This document shows, in pieces, positions 39,941 to 48,168 of a stretch of 64,000 bases of DNA. The position numbers and the translations under genes are program-made. The first letter of the stretch is position 1; each line of letters starts with the position of its first letter. This DNA comes from Zoogloea sp041917255 (GTDB taxonomy: Bacteria; Pseudomonadota; Gammaproteobacteria; Burkholderiales; Rhodocyclaceae): positions 120,028-184,027 of the forward strand of contig JAYRYA010000004.1 of assembly GCA_041917255.1 (NCBI GenBank), in the 5' to 3' direction. The notes beneath the pieces are model-generated. The model searched no databases, was not told the origin of the DNA, and worked only from the letters and a program-made list of their open reading frames with translations.

Positions 39941-40011
39941 CGCTCTCCACCTCCATTTCATCCGTTGCGCCGCCGCGCTTTTTTGCCCGGTGTCGCGCTA
40001 GGAGTCCGTTC

Positions 40012-41040
40012 ATGGATGCCGAAATCATTGCGATGCTCGGTCAGGACGGCGTCACCAACGGTGCCATCTACGCCTTGCTGGCGTTGGCGCTGGTGCTGGT
40101 GTTCGCCGTCACCCGGGTCATCTTCATTCCCCAGGGCGAGCTGCTGGCCTGGGGCGCCCTTACGATGGCCGCGCTGGAAGCCGGCTCCTTCCCGGCAACC
40201 GTGTGGCTGCTGGTGGGCTGCGGTGCGCTCACCCTGGCCGTCGACGCCTTCTCGGCCACCGGCCGGCGCACCCTCGGGCGCTCGGCGCTGTGGAATGTCG
40301 TCTATCCGCTGGCTCTCGCGGCGATCCTGTGGCTGGTGCCGCTGGCCTCGCTGCCCACCTGGCTGCGGGTGATCCTGACCCTCGCCATCGTCGTGCCCAT
40401 GGGCCCGATGCTCTACCGGGTGGCCTTCCAGCCGGTGGCCGAGGCACCGGTGCTGGTGCTGCTGATCATCTCGGTGGCGGTGCATCTGGCGATGGTTGGC
40501 CTGGGCCTGCTGGTATTCGGGCCGGAAGGCTCGCGCACCACGCCGTTCAGCGAAGCGCAGATCGAGCTTGGCACACTGGTGGTCGGCGGCCACACGATCT
40601 TCGTGATCGTCGCGTCGCTGGTGCTGATCGTCGTCTTGTACCTGTTCTTCGACCGCACGCTGTACGGCAAGGCCCTGCGTGCCACCGCCATCAACCGCAA
40701 CGGCGCGCGCCTGATGGGCATCTCGCCGGCGCTGGCCGGGCGGCTCACCTTCCTGCTGGCGGCCGTCATCGGCGTGCTGTCCGGCGTGCTGGTGGCGCCA
40801 ATCACCACGGTTTACTACGACAGCGGCTTCCTGATCGGCCTCAAGGGCTTCGTCGCGGCCATCATCGGCGGCCTTGCCAGCTACCCGCTGGCCGCCGGCG
40901 GCGCGATCCTCGTCGGCCTGCTCGAATCCTTCTCGTCCTTCTGGGCGAGCGCCTTCAAGGACGTGATCGTGTTCACCCTGATCATTCCCGTGCTGATGTG
41001 GCGCTCCCTCACTTCCCACCATGTGGAGGAAGAAGAATGA
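40012..41040 (+). CDS. livH: Branched-chain-type ABC transporter permease (LivH), copy 1
   Basis: A 342-residue inner-membrane permease of the LivH family with the N-terminal pattern LGQDGVTNGAIYALLALALV and VTRVIFIPQGELLAWGAL, then DRTLYGKALRATAINRNGARLMGIS (the coupling loop to the ATPases) and GGLASYPLAAGGAILVGLLES. The protein ends with a charged HHVEEEE tail. Its stop overlaps the next ATG (ATGA). Confidence 0.93.
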   Translation: MDAEIIAMLGQDGVTNGAIYALLALALVLVFAVTRVIFIPQGELLAWGALTMAALEAGSFPATVWLLVGCGALTLAVDAFSATGRRTLGRSALWNVVYPLALAAILWLVPLASLPTWLRVILTLAIVVPMGPMLYRVAFQPVAEAPVLVLLIISVAVHLAMVGLGLLVFGPEGSRTTPFSEAQIELGTLVVGGHTIFVIVASLVLIVVLYLFFDRTLYGKALRATAINRNGARLMGISPALAGRLTFLLAAVIGVLSGVLVAPITTVYYDSGFLIGLKGFVAAIIGGLASYPLAAGGAILVGLLESFSSFWASAFKDVIVFTLIIPVLMWRSLTSHHVEEEE

Positions 41041-42872
41041 ACTCGCCCGCTCAAACCCAGGCGCTGCCCGCCGGTGCCTCGCGCATCGGCCCGCGCAGCG
41101 TGCTCGCCGCCTTTCTGGTGCTGCTTGCCGTGGCCCCGCTGGTGCTGCCGGATTTCTACGTCACCCTGCTCAACTACATCGGCCTGTCGGCGATGGTGGC
41201 CCTGGGGCTGGTGCTGCTGACCGGCGTCGGTGGCCTCACCAGCTTTGGTCAGGCGGCCTTCGTGGGCCTCGGTGCCTACACCAGCGCGTGGCTCACCACC
41301 TCGCAGGAGCTGCCCGGCTGGCTGGCCTTTGCCGGCGCCTCGCCGTGGCTGTCGCTGATCGCCGGGCTGGTGCTCACCGCGCTGGTGGCGGTCATCCTCG
41401 GCTCGGTGACGCTCAAGCTCTCAGGTCACTTCCTGCCGCTGGGCACGATGGCCTGGGGCATCAGCCTGTACTTCTTGTTCGGCAACATGGAGTTCCTGGG
41501 CGGTCATGGCGGCATGTCGGGCATTCCGCCGGTCAGCCTGTTCGGCTTCGAGTTGCTCGACAACCGGCATTACTTCTACCTGGTGTGGGCCTTCCTGCTG
41601 ATCGCCCTCTACACCACCCACAACCTGCTGGATTCCCGCGAGGGGCGGGCGATCCGGGCCCTGAAGGGTGGCATGGTGATGGCCGAGGCGATGGGTGTGG
41701 ATACGTCCCGTGCGCGGATGGTGATCTTCGTGCTCGCCGCGCTGCAGGCGTGTACCGCGGGCTGGCTGTACGCCCACATGCAGCGCTTTGTGAATCCGAC
41801 GCCCTTCGGCCTGCACATCGGCATCGAATACCTGTTCATGGCCGTCGTGGGTGGCGCGGGGCAGGTGTGGGGCGCGATTGTCGGCGCGGGCGTGATCACC
41901 GTGCTCAAGCAGTGGTTGCAGGACATCCTGCCCAAGGTGTTTGGCAGCGCAGGCAACTTCGAGGTGATCGTCTTTGGCGTGATGATGGTGATCGTGCTGC
42001 AGCGCGCCCGCGATGGTCTGTGGCCGCTGATCGCCGGCCTCGTGCCGGTGCGTGCCGCGCCCAAGACCATCGACCGCGCCGCCGCCGATCTGCCCAAGAA
42101 GCCCCAGCCGCCGATGGGCGAGACCATCCTCGAAGCGAAGAACGTCACCCGCAAGTTTGGTGGCCTGGTGGCCAACAACAACATGAGCCTGCACGTGAAT
42201 GCCGGCGAGATCCTCGCGCTCATCGGCCCCAACGGCGCCGGCAAGAGCACGATGTTCAATCAGCTCTCGGGCGTGGATACGCCGACATCCGGCGAGGTGC
42301 TGTTCCGCGGCAAGTCGGTGGCTGGCCACAGCTCCCGGGAGATCGCCGCGCTGGGCATGAGCCGCACCTTCCAGCATGTGCGCCTGCTGCCCCGGATGAC
42401 GGTGCTCGAAAACGTCGCCATTGGCGCCCACCGACGCGGCAGCCAGGGCGTCGTACCGGCCGCGTGGCGGCTGGAGCGGAGTGAGGAAGCGCGCCTCCTG
42501 AAGGAGGCGGCGATCCAGGTGGAGCGCGTCGGCCTCAAGGATTTCATGTACGAGGAAGCCGGCAGTCTGGCCCTGGGCCAGCAGCGCATCCTCGAGATCG
42601 CCCGCGCCCTGTGTTCTGACCCCTGCCTGCTGCTGCTTGACGAGCCCGCCGCCGGCCTGCGCCTGAAGGAAAAGCAGGCCCTGTCGGAGCTGTTGCGCCG
42701 CCTCAAGTCCGAGGGCATGGCGGTACTCATCGTCGAACACGACATGGACTTCGTGATGAGCCTGGTGGATCGGGTGGTGGTGATGGAGTTTGGCGAGAAG
42801 ATCGCCGAGGGCTTGCCGGAGGATGTGCAGAAGGATCCGGCCGTGCTCGAAGCTTACCTGGGGGGCGTTTGA
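41037..42872 (+). CDS. Fused LivM permease and LivG ATPase, copy 1
   Basis: A 611-residue fusion. Residues 1-350 are a LivM permease (FYVTLLNYIGLSAMVALGL, GVGGLTSFGQAAFVGLGAYT, AIRALKGGMVMAEAMGVDT, GWLYAHMQRFVNPTPFG). Residues about 365-611 are a LivG ATPase: GPNGAGKST Walker A near 397, FQHVRLLPRMTVLENVAIG, ABC signature LALGQQR, Walker B LLLLDEPAAGL and VEHDMDFVM. With LivH and LivF it forms an importer powered by ATP. The permease-ATPase fusion is seen in several betaproteobacterial aromatic/amide-type importers. It overlaps livH by four bases; livF begins one base after its stop. Confidence 0.94.
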   Translation: MNSPAQTQALPAGASRIGPRSVLAAFLVLLAVAPLVLPDFYVTLLNYIGLSAMVALGLVLLTGVGGLTSFGQAAFVGLGAYTSAWLTTSQELPGWLAFAGASPWLSLIAGLVLTALVAVILGSVTLKLSGHFLPLGTMAWGISLYFLFGNMEFLGGHGGMSGIPPVSLFGFELLDNRHYFYLVWAFLLIALYTTHNLLDSREGRAIRALKGGMVMAEAMGVDTSRARMVIFVLAALQACTAGWLYAHMQRFVNPTPFGLHIGIEYLFMAVVGGAGQVWGAIVGAGVITVLKQWLQDILPKVFGSAGNFEVIVFGVMMVIVLQRARDGLWPLIAGLVPVRAAPKTIDRAAADLPKKPQPPMGETILEAKNVTRKFGGLVANNNMSLHVNAGEILALIGPNGAGKSTMFNQLSGVDTPTSGEVLFRGKSVAGHSSREIAALGMSRTFQHVRLLPRMTVLENVAIGAHRRGSQGVVPAAWRLERSEEARLLKEAAIQVERVGLKDFMYEEAGSLALGQQRILEIARALCSDPCLLLLDEPAAGLRLKEKQALSELLRRLKSEGMAVLIVEHDMDFVMSLVDRVVVMEFGEKIAEGLPEDVQKDPAVLEAYLGGV

Positions 42873-42873
42873 G

Positions 42874-43623
42874 ATGACTGCAAACGTACTTGAGGTGAAG
42901 AACCTCTCCGTCGCCTACGGCAAGGTCGAGGCGGTGAGCAACGTGAGCCTCAGCGTCGGCGAGGGCAGGATCGTCACCGTGATCGGCCCCAACGGTGCCG
43001 GCAAGACGACCACCCTGTCGGCCATCATGGGCCTGCTTCCGTCCAAGGGCGAAGTGGCCTTCGACGGCAGCATCGAGCAGGTGCCGGAAGTCGAGCGCAT
43101 GGTGGTGCGGGGGATGAACCTCGTGCCCGAGAAGCGCGAGCTGTTTGGCTCCATGAGCATCGAGGACAACCTGCTGCTGGGCGCCTTCCAGCGCCATCGC
43201 ACTGGCCATCGGGATCACCTGCAGACGATGGAAGAAGTCTACGCGCTCTTCCCGCGCCTGAAGGAGCGCCGCACCCAGGCGGCGGGCACCATGTCGGGCG
43301 GCGAGCGCCAGATGCTGGCGGTGGGCCGCGCGCTGATGGCCAAGCCCAAGCTGCTGATGCTCGACGAGCCCAGCCTGGGACTGGCGCCGCTGATCGTCCG
43401 CGAGATCTTCCGCATCATCACCGAGCTGCGCCGCCGTGGCGTGTCGATCCTGCTGGTGGAGCAGAACGCCCGCGCCGCCCTGCAGGTGGCCGACTACGCC
43501 TACGTGCTGGAGAACGGCGGCATCAAGATGCACGGCGAAGCCCAGGCCCTGCGCGACGACCCGCGTGTCATCGAAAGCTATCTGGGCCTTGGCAGCAAGC
43601 ACCAGGAAATGTTGGCCACGTAA
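42874..43623 (+). CDS. livF: ABC transporter ATPase LivF, copy 1
   Basis: A 249-residue ATPase with Walker A GPNGAGKTT, the LivF-type NLVPEKRELFGSMSIEDNL, ABC signature MSGGERQ, Walker B LLMLDEPSLGLAP and H-loop-like VEQNARAAL. It is the second nucleotide-binding subunit of importer 1. Confidence 0.95.
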   Translation: MTANVLEVKNLSVAYGKVEAVSNVSLSVGEGRIVTVIGPNGAGKTTTLSAIMGLLPSKGEVAFDGSIEQVPEVERMVVRGMNLVPEKRELFGSMSIEDNLLLGAFQRHRTGHRDHLQTMEEVYALFPRLKERRTQAAGTMSGGERQMLAVGRALMAKPKLLMLDEPSLGLAPLIVREIFRIITELRRRGVSILLVEQNARAALQVADYAYVLENGGIKMHGEAQALRDDPRVIESYLGLGSKHQEMLAT

Positions 43624-43681
43624 GCAACCGGGGGCGGTGCGGCCGGTTGCGGCGCTGCCCCGTTTCAGGAGAACCCTTCCG

Positions 43682-44266
43682 ATGGAAGCCCTTCGCATCC
43701 TCGGCGACGAACACCAGTCCCTCGCCGCCATCCTCCACGCCGTCCGCTTCATGCTCAAGGAAGTGGTCTCCGGTCGTCTGCAGCCGGATCTCAAGCTCTT
43801 CGAGGCGATGATCCACTACCTGGATGCCTACCCCGAGAAGCGCCACCACCCCAAGGAGGATATCCTCTTCGCCCGCCTCAAGGCCCGCACCGACGAAGGC
43901 GCCGAAGCGCTGGCCGAGCTGGACCGCCAGCACCAGGCCTCGGCCGAGCGCATCCAGGCGCTGGAGACCGCGCTGGCCGCCTACGTGGCCGATCCGACCA
44001 AGCTCGCCGGCTTTGCCGCCGCCTTCGACCACTACGCCGACTTCTATCGCAACCACATGCTGCTGGAAGAGCGCGAGGCCCTGCCGCTGGCCCGCAAGGT
44101 GCTCACCGCCGAAGACTGGGCCGAAGTGGATCGCGCCTTTACCCGCGACCGCGACCCCATGAGCGGCACCCGCGGCAAGCCGGAAGATTTTGCAGACGTG
44201 TTCTCGAAGCTCGTCGCCGCCGCGCCGGCGCCCATCGGCCTGGGGGCCGGCCCGTACCGGGGCTGA
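43682..44266 (+). CDS. Hemerythrin-like di-iron protein
   Basis: A 194-residue four-helix protein of the hemerythrin HHE family. Candidate iron ligands are His11 (DEHQSL), the KRHHPKED motif near 55-60, DRQHQ near 84 and HYADFYRNHMLLEE near 118-130. Such proteins bind O2, NO or store iron. It is last in the importer 1 operon, 58 bases after livF and before a perfect terminator, so it is expressed with an importer and, indirectly, an oxygen-dependent ring-cleavage pathway. An oxygen sensing or delivery role is possible but inferred. AGGAG lies ten bases before the ATG. Confidence 0.85.
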   Translation: MEALRILGDEHQSLAAILHAVRFMLKEVVSGRLQPDLKLFEAMIHYLDAYPEKRHHPKEDILFARLKARTDEGAEALAELDRQHQASAERIQALETALAAYVADPTKLAGFAAAFDHYADFYRNHMLLEEREALPLARKVLTAEDWAEVDRAFTRDRDPMSGTRGKPEDFADVFSKLVAAAPAPIGLGAGPYRG

Positions 44267-44330
44267 TCGCCTGATCTGAAGCCCGCGCCGCCGCTGGCGG
44301 TTGCGCACCCTCCTGCCGAGCACCCTCGCC

Positions 44331-44370
44331 AAGAACCGGCCACCTGATTTCAGGTGGCCGGTTCTTTTTT
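44331..44370 (+). terminator. Terminator of the first ABC importer operon
   Basis: AAGAACCGGCCACCTGA and TCAGGTGGCCGGTTCTT form a perfect 17-base-pair stem around TT, running into a T-run (44365-44370). Confidence 0.95.
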
Positions 44371-44415
44371 GCACTTTCGCTGGGTGCGTTGCTCATAAAA
44401 GATATCAAAAAAGAG

Positions 44416-44451
44416 TTGTTGAAATCCAAATATATCGTATAAAGTATGTTT
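44416..44451 (+). promoter_or_regulatory. Candidate promoter of the second ABC importer operon
   Basis: In a markedly AT-rich stretch (44390-44490), TTGTTG (44416-44421) and TATAAA (44438-44443) are 16 bases apart. TAAAGTATGTTT (44440-44451) recurs as TAAAGTATATTT at 55397-55408 before the second binding-protein gene. A GCCGC/GCGGC inverted repeat follows at 44466-44493. Confidence 0.45.
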
Positions 44452-44528
44452 GTTGGAGGATAGGTGCCGCTTATATCAAATATTAGATGCGGCTTGACAG
44501 CAGTCTGGTTAAGGAGAGGGGTTCGGCC

Positions 44529-45566
44529 TTGGATGCAGGAATCGTTTTGATACTCGGACAGGACGGGGTGACCGGCGGGGCGATCTATGCCCTGCTGGCG
44601 TTGGCCCTGGTCCTCGTCTTCTCGGTCACGCGGGTGATCTTCATTCCCCAGGGCGAGTTCGTCGCCTTCGGGGCGCTCACCCTGGCCGCGCTGCAGGCCG
44701 GCAAGGTACCGGCCACGGTGTGGCTGCTGGTGGCGATGGGTGCTTTCGTGGCCGTGCTCGACCTGATCGGCCGGGTGCGCGACAAGGACATGGAAGGCGT
44801 CGGTGGCCTCCTGGGCTGGAACCTCGCCTATCCGCTGGCGCTGGCCGCGCTGCTTTACAGCGTGGAGGGCGGCGGGTTGCCGATGGTGGCGCAGATCGCC
44901 CTCACGTTGGCGATCCTCGTGCCGCTGGGGCCGATGATCTACCGCATCGCCTACCAGCCCATCGCCGACACCAGCGTGCTGGTGCTGTTGATCGCCTCGG
45001 TGGCGGTGCATCTGATCCTGACCGGCCTGGGGCTGGTGTTCTTCGGTGCCGAGGGCGTGCGCACCGCACCGTTCTCGGAAGGCAGCCTGACTATCGGCGA
45101 GTTCTCCATCAACCTGCAGACGATCTGGGTGGTGGGCTGTTCGCTGGCCTTCATCGTCGGGCTGTACGCCTTCTTCGCCCGCACCCTCTACGGCAAGGCG
45201 CTGCGGGCGACGGCGGTGAATCAGTCCGGCGCCAAGCTGATGGGCATCTCGCCGGTGGTCGCCGGCAAGCTCACGTTTCTGCTGGCGGCGCTGCTCGGGA
45301 CCTTCTCGGGCCTCTTGATCGGGCCGATCACCACGATCTACTACGACACGGGCTTTCTCATCGGCTTGAAGGGTTTCGTGGCCGCGATCATCGGCGGGCT
45401 GGCGAGCTATCCGCTGGCGGCGGCCGGCGCGGTGCTGGTGGGTCTGCTGGAATCCTTCTCGTCGTTCTGGGCCAGCGCCTTCAAGGAGGTGCTGGTGTTC
45501 ACGCTGATCATCCCGGTGCTGCTGTGGCGCTCCTTCAACAGCCATCATGTGGAGGACGAAGAATGA
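44529..45566 (+). CDS. livH: Branched-chain-type ABC transporter permease (LivH), copy 2
   Basis: A 345-residue permease paralogous to the gene at 40012, with the same LGQDGVTGGAIYALLALAL start and FARTLYGKALRATAVNQSGAKLMGIS coupling loop. TTG 44529 was chosen because it aligns with the copy 1 start and has GGAGAGGGG upstream; ATG 44487 would add 14 residues without a ribosome binding site. There is no binding-protein gene in front; the likely partner is the paralogue at 55474. Confidence 0.9.
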   Translation: MDAGIVLILGQDGVTGGAIYALLALALVLVFSVTRVIFIPQGEFVAFGALTLAALQAGKVPATVWLLVAMGAFVAVLDLIGRVRDKDMEGVGGLLGWNLAYPLALAALLYSVEGGGLPMVAQIALTLAILVPLGPMIYRIAYQPIADTSVLVLLIASVAVHLILTGLGLVFFGAEGVRTAPFSEGSLTIGEFSINLQTIWVVGCSLAFIVGLYAFFARTLYGKALRATAVNQSGAKLMGISPVVAGKLTFLLAALLGTFSGLLIGPITTIYYDTGFLIGLKGFVAAIIGGLASYPLAAAGAVLVGLLESFSSFWASAFKEVLVFTLIIPVLLWRSFNSHHVEDEE

Positions 45567-47353
45567 AGAACGTCGTCCGTCTTCTGGCGGTGGTCGCCGT
45601 GCTGGCCGTGGTGCCGGCGCTGCTGCCGCCCTATTACGTCACCCTGCTCAACTACATCGGCATCTCGGCGCTGGTGGCCGTGGGGCTGGTGCTCCTCACC
45701 GGCGTGGGCGGGCTCACCAGCTTCGGGCAGGCGGCCTTCGTGGGCGTGGGCGCCTACACCACCGCGGTGCTCACCACCTCCACCAGCCTGCCGGGCTGGA
45801 TCGCCTGGGCCGGGGCGTCGCCGTGGCTGGCGCTGGGCGTCGGCCTGGTCATCACCGGGCTCATCGCGCTGCTGCTGGGTTCGCTCACACTGCGGCTGTC
45901 GGGCCATTACCTGCCGCTGGGCACCATCGCCTGGGGCATCAGCTTGTACTTCCTGTTTGGTACGCTGGATTTCCTCGGCGCCCAGAGCGGCCTGTCGGGC
46001 CTGCCGCCGATCCGCATCGGCAGCTGGGCGCTGGATGAAGGCCCGGAGATCTACTACCTGATCTGGGCCTTCGTGCTGGCGGCGGTGGTGACCACCCAGA
46101 ACCTGCTGGATTCCCGCGAGGGGCGGGCGATCCGCGCGCTCAAGGGCGGCGTGGTGATGGCCGAGGCGATGGGGGTGGATACGTCCCGCTCGCGCATCGT
46201 GATCTTCGTGATCGCGGCGCTGCACGCGGCGGCGGCCGGCTGGCTGTACGCCCACATGCAGCGGCTGGTGAATCCGTCGCCCTTCGGCCTGCACCACGGC
46301 ATCGAGTACCTCTTCATGGCAGTGGTCGGCGGGGCCGGCTACGTGTGGGGCGCGGTGGTCGGCGCCGGGCTGGTGACGCTGCTCAACCAGTGGCTGCAGG
46401 ATTTCCTGCCGCGGGTGTTCGGCCACTCGGGCAACTTCGAGATCATCATCTTCGGCATGTTGCTACTGCTCATCCTCCACCGGGCGCGGGAAGGCCTGTG
46501 GCCGGCGGTGCTGCGTGTGCTGCGGGTGAAGGCTGTACCCAAGGCGGTGTCGGATGCGGCCGCGCCGCTGGCCCGGCGAGCGATGCCGACCCGCGGCGAG
46601 ACGATCCTCGAGGTAAAGGACGTGACGCGCCGGTTTGGCGGCCTCGTCGCCAACAACAACATGAACTTCAGCGTGAAGGCCGGCGAGATCCTGGCGCTGA
46701 TCGGCCCCAACGGCGCCGGCAAGAGCACCATGTTCAACCAGATCTCCGGCGTCGATACGCCCAGCTCGGGTGAGATCATCTTTACCGGCAAGGCGGTGGC
46801 GGGCCACGACTCCCGCGAGATCGCCCGCCTTGGGATGAGCCGCAGCTTCCAGCACGTGCGCCTGCTGCCGCGGATGAGCGTGCTGGAGAACGTGGCCATC
46901 GGCACCCATCTGCGCGGCTCGACGGGGGTGTTCCCCGCCGCGTGGCGCCTCGATCGCAAGGAGGAGGAACGTCTGCTGGCCGAGGCTGCCCGGCAGATCC
47001 GCCGGGTGGGGCTGGAGGCTCACATGCACGACGAGGCCGGCTCCCTGGCCCTGGGCCAGCAGCGCATCGTCGAGATCGCCCGGGCGCTGGCGGCCGACCC
47101 CTGCCTGCTGTTGCTGGACGAACCCGCCGCCGGCCTGCGCTTCAAGGAGAAAGAGGCCCTGGGCGAGCTGCTCAAGAAGCTCAAGGCTGAGGGCGTGGCG
47201 ATCCTGCTGGTCGAGCACGACATGGACTTTGTGATGGGGCTGGTCGATCGGATCGTGGTGATGGAGTTTGGCGAGAAGATCGCCGAGGGCCTGCCGGAGG
47301 AAATCCAGCAGAACGAGCGTGTGCTCGCGGCTTACCTGGGGGGTGTGGAATGA
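45563..47353 (+). CDS. Fused LivM permease and LivG ATPase, copy 2
   Basis: A 596-residue paralogue of the 41037 fusion: LivM part (YYVTLLNYIGISALVAVGL, GLTSFGQAAFVGVGAYTTA) and LivG part (GPNGAGKSTMFNQISGVDTP, LALGQQR, LLLLDEPAAGLRF, VEHDMDFVMG). The N-terminus is shorter by about 15 residues. ATGA overlaps on both sides tie it to livH and livF. Confidence 0.94.
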   Translation: MKNVVRLLAVVAVLAVVPALLPPYYVTLLNYIGISALVAVGLVLLTGVGGLTSFGQAAFVGVGAYTTAVLTTSTSLPGWIAWAGASPWLALGVGLVITGLIALLLGSLTLRLSGHYLPLGTIAWGISLYFLFGTLDFLGAQSGLSGLPPIRIGSWALDEGPEIYYLIWAFVLAAVVTTQNLLDSREGRAIRALKGGVVMAEAMGVDTSRSRIVIFVIAALHAAAAGWLYAHMQRLVNPSPFGLHHGIEYLFMAVVGGAGYVWGAVVGAGLVTLLNQWLQDFLPRVFGHSGNFEIIIFGMLLLLILHRAREGLWPAVLRVLRVKAVPKAVSDAAAPLARRAMPTRGETILEVKDVTRRFGGLVANNNMNFSVKAGEILALIGPNGAGKSTMFNQISGVDTPSSGEIIFTGKAVAGHDSREIARLGMSRSFQHVRLLPRMSVLENVAIGTHLRGSTGVFPAAWRLDRKEEERLLAEAARQIRRVGLEAHMHDEAGSLALGQQRIVEIARALAADPCLLLLDEPAAGLRFKEKEALGELLKKLKAEGVAILLVEHDMDFVMGLVDRIVVMEFGEKIAEGLPEEIQQNERVLAAYLGGVE

Positions 47354-48096
47354 GCACGCTGCTCGAAGTGCAGGACCTGCGGGTCAATTATGGCAAGGTC
47401 GAGGCGGTCCATAACGTCAGCCTCAAGGTTGGCGCCGGCCAGATCGTCACGGTGATCGGCCCCAACGGCGCCGGCAAGACCACCAGCCTCGCGGCGATCA
47501 TGGGGCTGATGAACTCGTCCGGGCGGATCGTCTTCGACGGCCACGCCCAGCGCCGGGCCAACGTGGAGAAGCGGGTGATCCAGGGCCTCGCCCTGGTGCC
47601 CGAAAAGCGCGACCTGTTTGGCGAGATGAGCGTCGAGGACAACCTGCTGCTGGGCGCCTTCCAGCGCTACCGCCAGGGGCATCGGGATCAGCCCAAGACG
47701 ATGGACGAGGTCTTCGAGCTCTTCCCGCGGCTCAAGGAACGGCGCACTCAGGCGGCGGCAACCATGTCGGGCGGCGAGCGCCAGATGCTTGCCATCGGCC
47801 GCGCGCTGATGGGCAAGCCCAAGCTGCTGATGCTCGACGAGCCCAGCCTGGGCCTGGCGCCGCTGATCGTGCGCGAGATCTTTCGCATCATCGCCGGACT
47901 GCGCGAGCGGGGCGTGTCGATCCTGCTGGTGGAGCAGAACGCCCGCGCCGCGCTGCAGGTGGCCGACTACGCCTACGTGCTGGAGATGGGCGCGGTGGCG
48001 ATGGAAGGCAAGGCGTCCGATCTCGCCGACGACCCACGCGTGGTCGAGGCCTACCTGGGCTTCGGCGGCAAGCACCAGGACATGCTGGCCACGTAA
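47350..48096 (+). CDS. livF: ABC transporter ATPase LivF, copy 2
   Basis: A 248-residue LivF ATPase: GPNGAGKTTSLAAIMG, LVPEKRDLFGEMSVEDNLLLG, MSGGERQMLAIGRAL, LLMLDEPSLGLAPLIV and VEQNARAALQVADYAYVLE. It is clearly paralogous to the 42874 gene but diverged throughout, so the two operons are not an assembly duplicate. It ends 73 bases before the BoxR-like gene, which has its own promoter. Confidence 0.95.
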   Translation: MSTLLEVQDLRVNYGKVEAVHNVSLKVGAGQIVTVIGPNGAGKTTSLAAIMGLMNSSGRIVFDGHAQRRANVEKRVIQGLALVPEKRDLFGEMSVEDNLLLGAFQRYRQGHRDQPKTMDEVFELFPRLKERRTQAAATMSGGERQMLAIGRALMGKPKLLMLDEPSLGLAPLIVREIFRIIAGLRERGVSILLVEQNARAALQVADYAYVLEMGAVAMEGKASDLADDPRVVEAYLGFGGKHQDMLAT

Positions 48097-48108
48097 CACG
48101 TCGGACCG

Positions 48109-48150
48109 TTGGGCGATCGCCTGTCAGGCGCTAAAATGTGCGATTGCACA
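48109..48150 (+). promoter_or_regulatory. Promoter and autoregulatory operator of the BoxR-like gene
   Basis: TTGGGC (48109-48114), a 17-base spacer and TAAAAT (48132-48137) form a promoter with a start near 48144. The inverted repeat TGTGC-GATT-GCACA (48137-48150) overlaps the -10 and start site, as expected for a self-repressing operator. BoxR/BzdR proteins of this group recognise TGCA-rich sites. Confidence 0.6.
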
Positions 48151-48168
48151 AAATTGACAGGCGACATC

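Noticed and set aside
40012..48096. Tandem importer operons as an assembly duplication
   Set aside because: The paralogues differ at many residues throughout, have different lengths, starts and flanks, and are separated by a unique terminator and promoter.
48109..48168. Earlier starts (TTG 48109, ATG 48136) for the BoxR-like gene
   Set aside because: They overlap the -35 and -10 elements of a good promoter whose start site is near 48144; the extra residues look non-coding.
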